Source of the DNA: Pedobacter schmidteae
Lineage (GTDB): Bacteria > Bacteroidota > Bacteroidia > Sphingobacteriales > Sphingobacteriaceae
Direction of reading: 5' to 3'
Assembly: GCA_945901155.1 (NCBI GenBank)
Contig: CAMDKO010000002.1
Span: 1-64,000 of the forward strand
DNA length: 64,000 nt
In this document: piece after piece, positions 1 to 9,782 of the stretch
Numbering within the stretch: the first letter of the stretch is position 1
Layout of the letters: each line of letters begins with the position of its first letter
The notes under the pieces: generated by a model
The model's input: only the letters and a program-made list of their open reading frames with translations
What the model was told of the DNA's origin: nothing
Databases searched by the model: none
Position numbers and translations under genes: made by a program

Positions 1-1884
1 GACTGGAATTTATCCAGATCACGATACTGGGGCACTCCTTTGCCAATCTGGCGTACCGAAGATGGTGCAGAAGAAAAATGTATCGGATCAGTCAATGAAT
101 TGAGTGCAGAGATCAAGAAATCTGCAGAGGCTGGCTTTATGGATCCTGCGTTTGTGATTAATGATATGCATCGCCCTTTTGTGGATGATGTGGTGCTGCT
201 TTCTTTATCCGGCAAAAAAATGTTTCGTGAACCCGACCTCATTGATGTTTGGTTCGATTCAGGTGCTATGCCTTATGCGCAATGGGGCCTTCCGCCAACA
301 GAACAAGGGAAAAACGGAAACATCAGTGCGAAAGATTTTTTAGATTATTGGAACACACATTCAGGATCTGATTCGGAAACTGGATCAATATATCCTGCCG
401 ATTTCATTGCCGAAGGAGTAGATCAAACTCGCGGATGGTTTTTTACTCTGCATGCCATCGGTGTGATGCTCAATGATAGCGTTTCCTTTAAAAATGTAGT
501 TTCAAACGGACTGGTATTAGACAAAAGCGGCAATAAAATGTCGAAACGTTTGGGCAATGCAGTTGATCCATTTGAAACCATTGAAAAATACGGCGCAGAT
601 CCTACACGTTGGTACATGATCAGCAATGCATCGCCATGGGATAATTTAAAATTCAATATCGAAGGAATTGATGAGGTACGCCGCAAGTTCTTCGGAACAT
701 TGCATAATACCTATGCATTTTTCGTGCTTTATGCAAATATAGACGGCTTTAGTTATCAGGAAGAGAATGTTAAAGACCGCCCAGAGATTGATCGCTGGAT
801 TATTTCATTATTAAATTCATTAAGTCTGGAAGTGGATAAACACTACGCCGACTTTGAACCAACCCGCGCCACTCGTGCTATCCAGAACTTTGTAGATGAG
901 CACCTGAGCAACTGGTATGTTCGCTTATGCCGTCGCCGTTTCTGGAAAGGTGAATATTCTGAAGATAAGATCTCAGCTTACCAGACACTTTACACGTGCT
1001 TGAATACCATTGCAAAACTTATGTCACCGGTTGCGCCATTTTTCAGTGATCGTTTATTCATTGACCTGAACAATGCTACAGGTAAAGAACAAGCACTTTC
1101 TGTACACTTGGCCAATTTTCCGGAATACAATGAAGGCTTGGTAGACAAAGCCCTGGAAGAACGCATGGGGCTTGCTCAGGATATTTCTTCACTGATCCTT
1201 TCGTTGCGAAAAAAAGTTGGTATTAATGTAAGACAGCCATTAGGTAAAGCACTTATACCAGTTTTGGATAAAACTTTTAAAGCAAGGGTTGAAAAAATAA
1301 AAGATCTGATCCTATCAGAAACAAACATTAAAGATATTGAGTACATTACAGATACGTCTGGTATTATCAGCAAAAAAATAAAGCCAAACTTTAAAGCTTT
1401 AGGACCGAAAGTAGGCAAGGATATGAAAATTGTGGCAGAAGCTTTGAACACCTTAACCCAACAGGAAATTAGCCGGTTTGAAAACGAGGGTAAAATAGAG
1501 TTACGCGGCACTGCTTATCAGGTTCTTGTTGAAGATGTAGAAATATTAGCTGAGGATGTTCCAGGATGGCAGGTTGCAAATCTTGGAGCCTTAACTGTAG
1601 CATTGGATATTACTATTACCGAAGATTTAAAGCAGGAGGGTATTTCAAGAGAGCTGGTTAACCGCATCCAGAATATGCGAAAAGATCAGGGTTTTGAGGT
1701 TACTGATAAAATTAGGGTACAGGTTAAAGACCATCCGTATATTTCGGAAGCCCTCAAAAATAATTTATCATATATTTGCGCCGAAATCCTGGCCAACTCT
1801 TTAGAGCTTGTAAATGAGCTGAATGAAGGAGAATTGGTAAGTATTGATGAGCATAATTTAATGATACTAATAATTAAAGGATAG
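1..1884 (+). CDS. ileS: Isoleucine--tRNA ligase, C-terminal part (5' end outside window)
   Basis: Frame is open from base 1 (DWNLSRSRYWGTPLPIW...); KMSKR motif in GNKMSKRLGNAVDPFE; class I IleRS anticodon-binding region. Confidence 0.97.
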   Translation, partial: DWNLSRSRYWGTPLPIWRTEDGAEEKCIGSVNELSAEIKKSAEAGFMDPAFVINDMHRPFVDDVVLLSLSGKKMFREPDLIDVWFDSGAMPYAQWGLPPTEQGKNGNISAKDFLDYWNTHSGSDSETGSIYPADFIAEGVDQTRGWFFTLHAIGVMLNDSVSFKNVVSNGLVLDKSGNKMSKRLGNAVDPFETIEKYGADPTRWYMISNASPWDNLKFNIEGIDEVRRKFFGTLHNTYAFFVLYANIDGFSYQEENVKDRPEIDRWIISLLNSLSLEVDKHYADFEPTRATRAIQNFVDEHLSNWYVRLCRRRFWKGEYSEDKISAYQTLYTCLNTIAKLMSPVAPFFSDRLFIDLNNATGKEQALSVHLANFPEYNEGLVDKALEERMGLAQDISSLILSLRKKVGINVRQPLGKALIPVLDKTFKARVEKIKDLILSETNIKDIEYITDTSGIISKKIKPNFKALGPKVGKDMKIVAEALNTLTQQEISRFENEGKIELRGTAYQVLVEDVEILAEDVPGWQVANLGALTVALDITITEDLKQEGISRELVNRIQNMRKDQGFEVTDKIRVQVKDHPYISEALKNNLSYICAEILANSLELVNELNEGELVSIDEHNLMILIIKG

Positions 1885-1886
1885 AA

Positions 1887-2270
1887 ATGGATAAGAACGT
1901 GAAAACAAGATATTCCGATGCAGAATTGCAGGAATTCAAAAGCCTTATTACCGATAAATTACGTAGTTCAAGAGAAGAATTAGCTGCTTTAAGCCAATCA
2001 TTAAGTAACCCAAATATGAACGGAACTGATGATACCGCAGGCACTTACAAGACTCTTGAGGATGGATCAGCTACCCTTGAAAAGGAATCAATCAATCAGC
2101 TGGCTGCTCGTCAGCGCAAATTCATAGATAACCTAGAGAATGCCTTGGTGCGTATTGAAAATAAGACCTACGGTATCTGCAGAGAAACCGGAAAATTAAT
2201 ACCTAAAGAACGTTTGCGTGCAGTTCCTCATGCAACTCTAAGTATGGAAGCTAAACTGAAGCAGGCCTAA
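1887..2270 (+). CDS. TraR/DksA family protein with degenerate zinc finger
   Basis: DksA-like C-terminus YGICRETGKLIPKERLRAVPHATLS; only one cysteine remains of the C4 motif. Confidence 0.85.
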   Translation: MDKNVKTRYSDAELQEFKSLITDKLRSSREELAALSQSLSNPNMNGTDDTAGTYKTLEDGSATLEKESINQLAARQRKFIDNLENALVRIENKTYGICRETGKLIPKERLRAVPHATLSMEAKLKQA

Positions 2271-2921
2271 ATGAAAGCTTATACTAAGCCCTTTTTTGCG
2301 ATTTTCTTCATATTAGTTGCTGACCAGGTTTTAAAATTCTGGATCAAGCTGAACATGTCTTTAGGGCAGGAGTATAAGATCATTGGCGACTGGGCCATCA
2401 TTCATTTCACTGAAAACAATGGAATGGCATTCGGCATGGAGTTTGGCGGCGAAACCGGCAAACTTGTATTAACCTTATTCCGAATTGTGGCTGTGTTAGG
2501 AATAGGATACGGATTGGTATATATGATTAAACATAAATACCACCGCGGACTGATCATGAATTTATCACTCATCTTTGCTGGAGCAATGGGAAATATCATC
2601 GATTCAACTTTTTATGGAGTACTATTTAGCGAAAGTTCTTATTATGAACCCGCAAAATTATTTCCTGTTGAAGGCGGATATTCCAGTCTGTTCCATGGTA
2701 AAGTAGTTGACATGTTCTATGTTCCAATAATACAAGGGGCATACCCTTCATGGTTTCCATTTTGGGGCGGACAAGAGCTCGTTTTTTTCAGACCCGTATT
2801 TAACCTAGCCGACTCTGCAATATCCATTGGAGTGATTATGATTTTATTGTATCAAAAAAGATATTTCAAAGAAGAGAAAGAAGAGGTAGTATACACTCAT
2901 AGTGAAGTTGTTGAAGAATAG
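2271..2921 (+). CDS. lspA: Lipoprotein signal peptidase (signal peptidase II)
   Basis: Four-TM protein with ADQVLKFW, ENNGMAFG and FNLADSAISIG motifs; directly downstream of the DksA-like gene. Confidence 0.95.
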   Translation: MKAYTKPFFAIFFILVADQVLKFWIKLNMSLGQEYKIIGDWAIIHFTENNGMAFGMEFGGETGKLVLTLFRIVAVLGIGYGLVYMIKHKYHRGLIMNLSLIFAGAMGNIIDSTFYGVLFSESSYYEPAKLFPVEGGYSSLFHGKVVDMFYVPIIQGAYPSWFPFWGGQELVFFRPVFNLADSAISIGVIMILLYQKRYFKEEKEEVVYTHSEVVEE

Positions 2922-2927
2922 AAATTG

Positions 2928-3143
2928 AGGTAGGAGGTATGAGGTAGGAGGACTGAGGTCTGAGGTCTGACTAGCGTACCTGAAATGTGTTGTCTGTTGT
3001 CTGTTGTCTGTTGTCTGTTGTCTGACAAACGAAATCTGTTAACTGTTAACTGAAATATGTTGTCTGTTGTCTGAAAAACGAAATCTGTTAACTGATAACT
3101 GACAACTGATAACTGACAACTGATAACTGACAACAGATAACCG
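2928..3143. repeat. Degenerate heptanucleotide tandem array (6 + 24 words in register)
   Basis: Reads as 7-mers: aggtagg aggtatg aggtagg aggactg aggtctg aggtctg / actagc / gtacctg aaatgtg (ttgtctg)x5 acaaacg aaatctg ttaactg ttaactg aaatatg (ttgtctg)x2 aaaaacg aaatctg ttaactg (ataactg acaactg)x2 ataactg acaacag ataaccg. Confidence 0.95.
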
Positions 3144-3149
3144 AATAAA

Positions 3150-4208
3150 ATGCATTCAAACCAAAAAGAGCCCAGGAATGTTGTTCCCTCCAAAAAGAAG
3201 CAGCATTATACCATAAGACCTGAGCTTCGTGATTATCTTTTAAAATTCGACCGTGAGGTAAAGCTTCCGGTACAGTATTCAGACCTGATGCGTTTTAACC
3301 TGAAAACTCCATTAAGAGATAAAGAAGGTTGCGATACGCTTTGGTATACCGTATATTATGATGAAAGTGAGATGAAGGAACTTTTTCCGAATCTGACTTA
3401 CATCTATGCGCTGATGAATACCGATGGTGATACCGCGGTTATGGAACACCTTTCGGTAGCGCGTATCGACTATTGCACCTTTGCCAATACCAAGCCATTT
3501 CGGGTTCGCATCATCAACCGGCTGAATGATAATTATGATCATTTTTACGTGAAAGTGGCCGATGCTTCGCGGGTTTACGGTCTAGAGCTGGAGCATATTC
3601 TGTCACCCAACAGGATCAGTTATTTAACGGATGGCAATACCCTGATCGAAGAACATATTCCCGGTTTACCTGGTGATGAATTTATCAGCAGACGGTTAGG
3701 CACTAACAAATTTAATCAGATTCGAATTTGTAAGGAGTTTGTGAAGTTCAATGAACGCTGTTTCGTTAGGCTACTTGGAGATATGCGCTCTTATAATTTT
3801 GTTGTAGATATCACTCCAGATATTGAAGGAAATCAATACCGATTTCGGGCCATCGACTTCGATCAGCAATCGTATGAAGGCCGACTGAAAATGTATCTGC
3901 CACATTATTTCAAAGAGAACCTGGCTCTGGTTCAGCTTGGAATGCAGCATATGGACTTAACCACCATGAGGCAGTACCAAGAAGAAGAAAGAAGCCTGAT
4001 CGCAAACCGTTTTCGTACAGGGCATTACCGCATTGAAGAACTTTTTAGAGTAATGGACATTGATACCATTGCACCGGATGAAAAAGTCAGGCAATTAGGT
4101 AAAGAACTTTCTTCTTATCATAAAAATCCGGCATTTAAAACTTGTACCACCATGGGGCAGCTGGTATTTGAATGCCTGAGCCAGATCGTTGGAAAACGAC
4201 AGGGGTAA
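3150..4208 (+). CDS. Conserved hypothetical protein, possible divergent kinase-like fold
   Basis: 352 aa ORF with good coding character; segment RLLGDMRSYNFVVD...YRFRAIDFDQQSYEGR resembles a kinase-type catalytic loop plus metal-binding region. Confidence 0.7.
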   Translation: MHSNQKEPRNVVPSKKKQHYTIRPELRDYLLKFDREVKLPVQYSDLMRFNLKTPLRDKEGCDTLWYTVYYDESEMKELFPNLTYIYALMNTDGDTAVMEHLSVARIDYCTFANTKPFRVRIINRLNDNYDHFYVKVADASRVYGLELEHILSPNRISYLTDGNTLIEEHIPGLPGDEFISRRLGTNKFNQIRICKEFVKFNERCFVRLLGDMRSYNFVVDITPDIEGNQYRFRAIDFDQQSYEGRLKMYLPHYFKENLALVQLGMQHMDLTTMRQYQEEERSLIANRFRTGHYRIEELFRVMDIDTIAPDEKVRQLGKELSSYHKNPAFKTCTTMGQLVFECLSQIVGKRQG

Positions 4209-4233
4209 AAATGTAGGGATTTTAATGTAATAT

Positions 4234-4542
4234 TAAAAACCACCCCCTTTTATTCCCCCGCTCCAATGGAGTCCTTTGGACCTGCGGTGGACACTGGTCG
4301 GCTAAGAAAATTTTGCTATAAACTAACCTGCAATTTCCTTATCCGTCATACAACCGCGTCTCTGCGTCTTTGCGAGAAAATCTTTAAATACAATGACAGA
4401 ATCCCATGAAATTAAAATAGAAGAGCTCGCAAAGACGCCAAGACGCAAAGGGTTATAGATTATAATTATGAGTAACTCCATTATTAATCACATTCTGGCA
4501 AGCGAACCGATATCCTTTAAGCGCTGCGAGGGGTGGTTTTTA
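4234..4542. mobile_element. MITE-like non-coding element with terminal inverted repeats
   Basis: taaaaaccacccc (4234-4246) is the exact reverse complement of ggggtggttttta (4530-4542); can be read as an 11-bp TIR flanked by TA on both sides; no ORF inside. Confidence 0.5.
4355..4450. repeat. Inverted pair of CTCTGCGTCTTTGCGAG-type repeats
   Basis: ccgcgtctctgcgtctttgcgag at 4354-4376 and ctcgcaaagacgccaagacgcaaag at 4426-4450; 12 bp exact inverse match cgtctttgcgag/ctcgcaaagacg. Confidence 0.85.
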
Positions 4543-4562
4543 GCTGCTTTCAAGAGCCCGCT

Positions 4563-4585
4563 AGCGCACGCGTGTCGCGTGTGCT
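4563..4585. repeat. GC-rich hairpin
   Basis: agcgcacgcg tgt cgcgtgtgct, 9/10 paired, downstream of the pyc stop on the minus strand. Confidence 0.6.
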
Positions 4586-4646
4586 GCTTTCTTTAAACAA
4601 ATCATTCAGTCCGATTTCGAATATTTTTTTGAAACTTTTATACTCA

Positions 4647-7600
4647 CTATCTAAACTCCAGTACCAGATCATCTGTATTAACCAATGTTCCCGGAAATAA
4701 TATAATATCACCTACAATACCATCCGCACTCGCAGCAATATTGGTTTCCATTTTCATGGCTTCAACCATAAACAATGGCTGATTTTTTTTCACTTCATCG
4801 CCCTGCTTGACAAAAACCTTTGAAAGCATGCCCTGCAAAGGAGAGCCAATATGATGCGCACTTGCCTTATCGGCCTTACGATTTTCTTGACGGGTTACTT
4901 TGATAGACCTATCCTGAACCTCAATATTACGGGTCTGTCCATTCAGCTTAAAGAAAGCAGTTCGCATACCTTTATCATCAGCAGGCCCCATAGACTGAAG
5001 CCTAACCAGTAATGTTTTACCGGGAGCGATCTCAATGGTGGTTTCCTCACCCTGTTTCATACCAAAAAAGAAATATTTGGTTGGGACCACATCAACATCT
5101 CCATATTTACGGAACATATGCAGATAATCCTCTGTCACCTTTGGATAAAACTTATATGATAAGTAAGTTGTATAAGGAAGATCATCACCGAACTGTTTCT
5201 TAAAATCCTTGAAGTCCTGATCCAGATCAAGCGCTGGCAAACTCTTACCGGCACGTTCAGTCATGGCAGTTTTACCTTTCAATACTATCCGCTGAAGCTC
5301 TTGGGGGAACCCTCCTTCTGGCTGACCTATCTCACCCATAAAATAAGAAACTACCGATTCCGGGAAAGAGATATGATCGCCTTTGGTAAATATATCCTCC
5401 TTGCTTATGTTGTTTGCTACCATATACTGGGCCATATCGCCAACAACTTTTGAACTAGGAGTTACCTTTACGATATCTCCAAACATCTCATTCACATCAG
5501 CATAGCGTTCTTTTATCTCTTCAAACTTATCTCCAAGCCCAAGTGCGATCGCCTGCGGCTTAAGGTTTGAATACTGTCCACCAGGTATTTCATGCTGAAA
5601 AACTTCTGCAGAACTTGATTTCATGCCTGACTCAAAAGGATGATAATAATCACGAACCGTTTCCCAATAATTGCTAAACTGATTAAGTGATTTTACATTA
5701 TATGGATTCTCACGTTCATGAAAACGCATCATCTCCACTATAGAATTAAAATTCGGCTGAGAAGTCATTCCCGACATGGAACCCAGCGCGCAATCAATCA
5801 CATCCACACCAGCTTCAATAGCCATGAGGTAAGTTGCCGACTGAAGGGAGGAAGTATCATGAGTATGAAGATGTATAGGAATCTTTACAGTGTCTTTTAA
5901 TGCTTCAATCAGCAATTTGGCTGCATGGGGTTTTAAAAGTCCTGACATGTCCTTAACGCCTAAAATATGAGATCCTGCATTTTCAAGATCTTTTGCCATG
6001 CGCAAGTAATAATCAAGATTATATTTAGTTCGCTTTGGATCGAGAATATCGCCGGTATAACATAAAGAACCCTCGGCAATTCCTTCGGTTTTACGCACCA
6101 TATCAATACATGGGGCTATATTTTCCATCCAGTTTAATGAGTCAAAAATGCGGAATACGTCCACACCATTCTCCCAGCTCTTTTGAACAAATGACTCAAC
6201 CAGATTATCGGGATAGGCAGAATATCCAACTCCATTACACCCTCTTATCAGCATCTGAATAAGAATATTAGGCATGGCAGCCCTTAATTTCTGTAATCTA
6301 ACCCATGGATCTTCATGCAGAAACCTTAAACAAACGTCAAATGTAGCACCACCCCATGCCTCCATACTGAATGTTTGAGGATGATCTTTGGCATAAGCTT
6401 CAGCAACCTTAAGCATATCATAAGTACGCATGCGTGTAGCCAGCAATGATTGGTGGCCATCCCTAAACGTGGTATCAGTATAATAAATCTTCTTTTCATT
6501 CTTTAACCAGGTACAAAAGGCCTCTGCACCCATATCATTCAGCATATCCTTTGTTCCTCTAGGATAGCTAGATGTATGGTCAAACTCGGGTACAATGGGT
6601 TTCTCAAGTCGAATTTCAGGATCAAAGTTCTTAACATCCGGATTTCCATTCAATGAAATATCACCAAGAAATGATAAAACACGAGTACCACGATCCAAAC
6701 CTTTTGTGATAGCAAATAACTCAGGATACTCCTGTATAAAATTAACTGTAGCTTTTCCTTCAACAAAAACAGGATGATTAATAAGATTCTCCAGAAACTG
6801 AATATTATTTTTTACCCCTCTAATCCTGAACTCACGTAAGGCGCGATTCATCTTACGTGCCGCATCGAGTAAAGTTGCCCCCTGAGTACTAACCTTCACA
6901 AGCATGGAGTCGAAAAACGGGCTGATCTTCATTCCCGGATAAGTACTTCCCTCATCCAGACGCACACCAAATCCGGTAGCATTTCTATAGGTAATTAATG
7001 TGCCATAATCAGGCTTAAAGTCATTGGATGGATCTTCGGTGGTTATTCTGCATTGCATGGCAAAACCATTTTTCATCACCTTCGACTGATCAGAAAGGCC
7101 AATTTCAGGGTCAGAAAGCTTGTACCCATCAGCAATATAGATTTGAGTTTTTATGAGGTCAATTCCAGTTATCATTTCTGTAACCGTATGTTCAACCTGA
7201 ATTCTAGGATTAACTTCTATAAAATAAATGCGCTCATCAGAATCAACCAGGAACTCCACAGTACCAACATTATTATAATTAACAGCTTTTGCAATGCTAA
7301 CCGCATAATGATATAGTTTTTCGCGAGTCTGATCTTTCAAATTAAGAGAAGGTGCAACTTCCACTACCTTTTGAAAACGCCGCTGTACTGAACAATCGCG
7401 TTCATAAAGGTGCATCACCTGCTGATGATTATCCGCTACAATCTGTACCTCAATATGGCGCGGACGCTCAATGAATTTTTCAAGAAATACCGTATCGTCA
7501 CCAAATGCATTTTTAGCCTCACTCTTGGCTTCAGGAAATACTTTTCTAAGCTCTTCATCGGTTCTAACCACGCGCATACCACGACCACCACCACCCGAAG

Positions 7601-8096
7601 CAGCCTTTAATATCATGGGGAAACCAATTCTTTTTGCCTCAGAAAGTGCTATTTCAAGCGTATTAAGATCAGGTACATTGCTTTCTATAATAGGAATCTG
7701 AGCTTGTTTTGCGACTGTTTTTGCTTGAATCTTATCTCCCAACGCAATCATAACGTCAGGTCTGGGACCGATAAATACGATGCCATTCTCGGCACATTGA
7801 CGTGCGAATTCCGGATTTTCAGATAAAAAGCCATATCCAGGATGAATAGCGTCTGCTTTGCAGTATTTAGCCATTTTTATGATGGCATGAATATCAAGAT
7901 ATGGCTTTAAAGGGTTATTATCCTCACCAATCTGATAGGCCTCATCGGCCTTATAACGGTGAAGTGAATAACGATCTTCGTAGGTATAAATTGCTGCTGT
8001 CCGGATATTCAGCTCATTACACGCTCGGCTAATTCTGATCGCAATCTCCCCTCTGTTTGCGATCAGTATTTTCTTAATATTCATAACTCTAAACAA
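4647..8096 (-). CDS. pyc: Pyruvate carboxylase
   Basis: 1149 aa; N-terminal biotin carboxylase (KILIANRGEIAIRI), central carboxyltransferase (TDTTFRDGHQSLLATRMRT), C-terminal biotinyl motif VEAMKMETNI. Confidence 0.97.
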   Translation of the reverse strand: MFRVMNIKKILIANRGEIAIRISRACNELNIRTAAIYTYEDRYSLHRYKADEAYQIGEDNNPLKPYLDIHAIIKMAKYCKADAIHPGYGFLSENPEFARQCAENGIVFIGPRPDVMIALGDKIQAKTVAKQAQIPIIESNVPDLNTLEIALSEAKRIGFPMILKAASGGGGRGMRVVRTDEELRKVFPEAKSEAKNAFGDDTVFLEKFIERPRHIEVQIVADNHQQVMHLYERDCSVQRRFQKVVEVAPSLNLKDQTREKLYHYAVSIAKAVNYNNVGTVEFLVDSDERIYFIEVNPRIQVEHTVTEMITGIDLIKTQIYIADGYKLSDPEIGLSDQSKVMKNGFAMQCRITTEDPSNDFKPDYGTLITYRNATGFGVRLDEGSTYPGMKISPFFDSMLVKVSTQGATLLDAARKMNRALREFRIRGVKNNIQFLENLINHPVFVEGKATVNFIQEYPELFAITKGLDRGTRVLSFLGDISLNGNPDVKNFDPEIRLEKPIVPEFDHTSSYPRGTKDMLNDMGAEAFCTWLKNEKKIYYTDTTFRDGHQSLLATRMRTYDMLKVAEAYAKDHPQTFSMEAWGGATFDVCLRFLHEDPWVRLQKLRAAMPNILIQMLIRGCNGVGYSAYPDNLVESFVQKSWENGVDVFRIFDSLNWMENIAPCIDMVRKTEGIAEGSLCYTGDILDPKRTKYNLDYYLRMAKDLENAGSHILGVKDMSGLLKPHAAKLLIEALKDTVKIPIHLHTHDTSSLQSATYLMAIEAGVDVIDCALGSMSGMTSQPNFNSIVEMMRFHERENPYNVKSLNQFSNYWETVRDYYHPFESGMKSSSAEVFQHEIPGGQYSNLKPQAIALGLGDKFEEIKERYADVNEMFGDIVKVTPSSKVVGDMAQYMVANNISKEDIFTKGDHISFPESVVSYFMGEIGQPEGGFPQELQRIVLKGKTAMTERAGKSLPALDLDQDFKDFKKQFGDDLPYTTYLSYKFYPKVTEDYLHMFRKYGDVDVVPTKYFFFGMKQGEETTIEIAPGKTLLVRLQSMGPADDKGMRTAFFKLNGQTRNIEVQDRSIKVTRQENRKADKASAHHIGSPLQGMLSKVFVKQGDEVKKNQPLFMVEAMKMETNIAASADGIVGDIILFPGTLVNTDDLVLEFR

Positions 8097-8415
8097 TTAA
8101 TTTCTAAGATAGAAAAATATATACCAAAATACGATTCGGTTCAAAATCTATTTAAAATCACTATATAAAGCAATAATCGACCATGAGATTTAGAAAAAAT
8201 AAAGAATTGGAAATAATAATGTGCTGAAATTCAGAAACGCAAAATTAAAATGTGCAGATTATATTATTTACCCAATGGATGAAAATTGTAACTTCTAAAA
8301 TGAAAAAAATATGCAACAACAACCTGACCTAACCAAATATGATAGCAGAAATTGAAAAATCAATTCTCTTTTTATTATTATCCAGACCGTTATTCAGAAG
8401 ACAAACAGGATCAAA

Positions 8416-9687
8416 CTAGTTGATCCATTCAAAACCCGTATAAGGAACCAATGCTGCAGGAATTCTAATCCCATTTTCTGTCTGATTGTTCTCCAGTAGG
8501 GAAGCTACTATCCTGGGTAATGCAAGGGCACTCCCATTTAACGTATGTGCAAACTGAGACTTGCCTTCCTTACTTTTGAAACGTAGTTTCAGGCGGTTAC
8601 TCTGATAGGTTTCAAAATTTGATACGGAGGATACTTCAAGCCAACGAGCCTGTGCGGCACACCATACTTCCATATCATACGTTTTAGCTGAAGTAAATCC
8701 CATATCGCCTCCGCATAAGCTTAATACACGGTAAGGAAGCTCCAAGGCCTGCAGGAGTGACTGAACATACGCACTCATATCTTCAAGAACCTGATAAGAA
8801 TTAGATGGATGAACTACCTGCACGATCTCAACTTTATCAAACTGATGCAATCTATTCAAACCACGAACATGTGCACCATACGAACCGGCTTCTCTGCGGA
8901 AACAAGGAGTATATGCACAGTTTTTTACCGGCAACTCATCTTCCTTCAAGATCACATCACGATATAAATTAGTAATCGGAACCTCTGCAGTTGGAATCAG
9001 ATATAGATTATCAATGCCAATATGGTACATCTGACCTTCCTTATCTGGAAGCTGTCCGGTTCCAAAACCTGAGGCTTCATTTACCACGATAGGTGGCTGC
9101 ATTTCACGGTATCCGGCTTCACCGGCACGATCCAGAAAGAAATTGATAAGCGCACGCTGTAGTTTAGCACCTTTACCTTTATAAACAGGAAATCCGGCAC
9201 CGGCGATCTTGTTTCCAAGTTCAAAATCAATAATGTCATATTTCGTGGCCAGCTCCCAGTGTGGCAGCGCATTTTGCATCAGCTTAGGAATCTTTCCATT
9301 TTCGAGAGCAACCACATTTTCCTCGGGTGTTTTTCCTTTAGGAACAGAATTATGCGGCAAGTTAGGGAGTAATACAAGCTCATTTTGCAATAGAATTTCA
9401 ATGGCACTTAATTTATCACTCAAGATTTTAGTCTGCTCCTTATTGGTGTTTGACTGTGATTTTATGCTTTCTGCTTCATCTTTGAGACCCTGGCGCATCA
9501 GTTCGCCAATTTTTTTTGCAGATGCATTGGCCTCAGCAGCAATAGAGTCTAGCTGAGTTTGTGTTTTTCGGCGGTCATCATCTAATTTAATGATATTATC
9601 GACCAGCTCAGGATGTTTAAAATTCTTTACTGATAAACGATTTAAAACTTCATCCCTATTATCACGGATATAACTAACTTGCAGCAT
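8416..9687 (-). CDS. serS: Serine--tRNA ligase
   Basis: N-terminal coiled-coil arm starting MLQVSYIRDNRDEVLNRL; class II motifs (CFRREAGSYG, NGSALALPRIVASLLENNQ). The ORF-track start at 9813 is too far upstream; ATG at 9687 preferred. Confidence 0.96.
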   Translation of the reverse strand: MLQVSYIRDNRDEVLNRLSVKNFKHPELVDNIIKLDDDRRKTQTQLDSIAAEANASAKKIGELMRQGLKDEAESIKSQSNTNKEQTKILSDKLSAIEILLQNELVLLPNLPHNSVPKGKTPEENVVALENGKIPKLMQNALPHWELATKYDIIDFELGNKIAGAGFPVYKGKGAKLQRALINFFLDRAGEAGYREMQPPIVVNEASGFGTGQLPDKEGQMYHIGIDNLYLIPTAEVPITNLYRDVILKEDELPVKNCAYTPCFRREAGSYGAHVRGLNRLHQFDKVEIVQVVHPSNSYQVLEDMSAYVQSLLQALELPYRVLSLCGGDMGFTSAKTYDMEVWCAAQARWLEVSSVSNFETYQSNRLKLRFKSKEGKSQFAHTLNGSALALPRIVASLLENNQTENGIRIPAALVPYTGFEWIN

Positions 9688-9782
9688 CTTAAATAAATTT
9701 AGACAAAGATATAAACAGTTTGGAGTTTGGGCTTTGGTTTTGTAGTTTTTCCTTAATTTTTGCCCGAATAAAATAATAAACA

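Noticed and set aside
2897-3193. 98-aa minus-strand ORF (SVISCQLSVVSYQLTDF...)
   Set aside because: It is the translation of the heptad array; 3 x 7 nt gives a spurious 7-aa repeat. No independent coding evidence and it overlaps the real 3150 gene.
8097-8415. tRNA or structured RNA in the pyc-serS gap
   Set aside because: AT-rich, no cloverleaf or TPsiC-like motif found by eye; only a weak hairpin near 8348.
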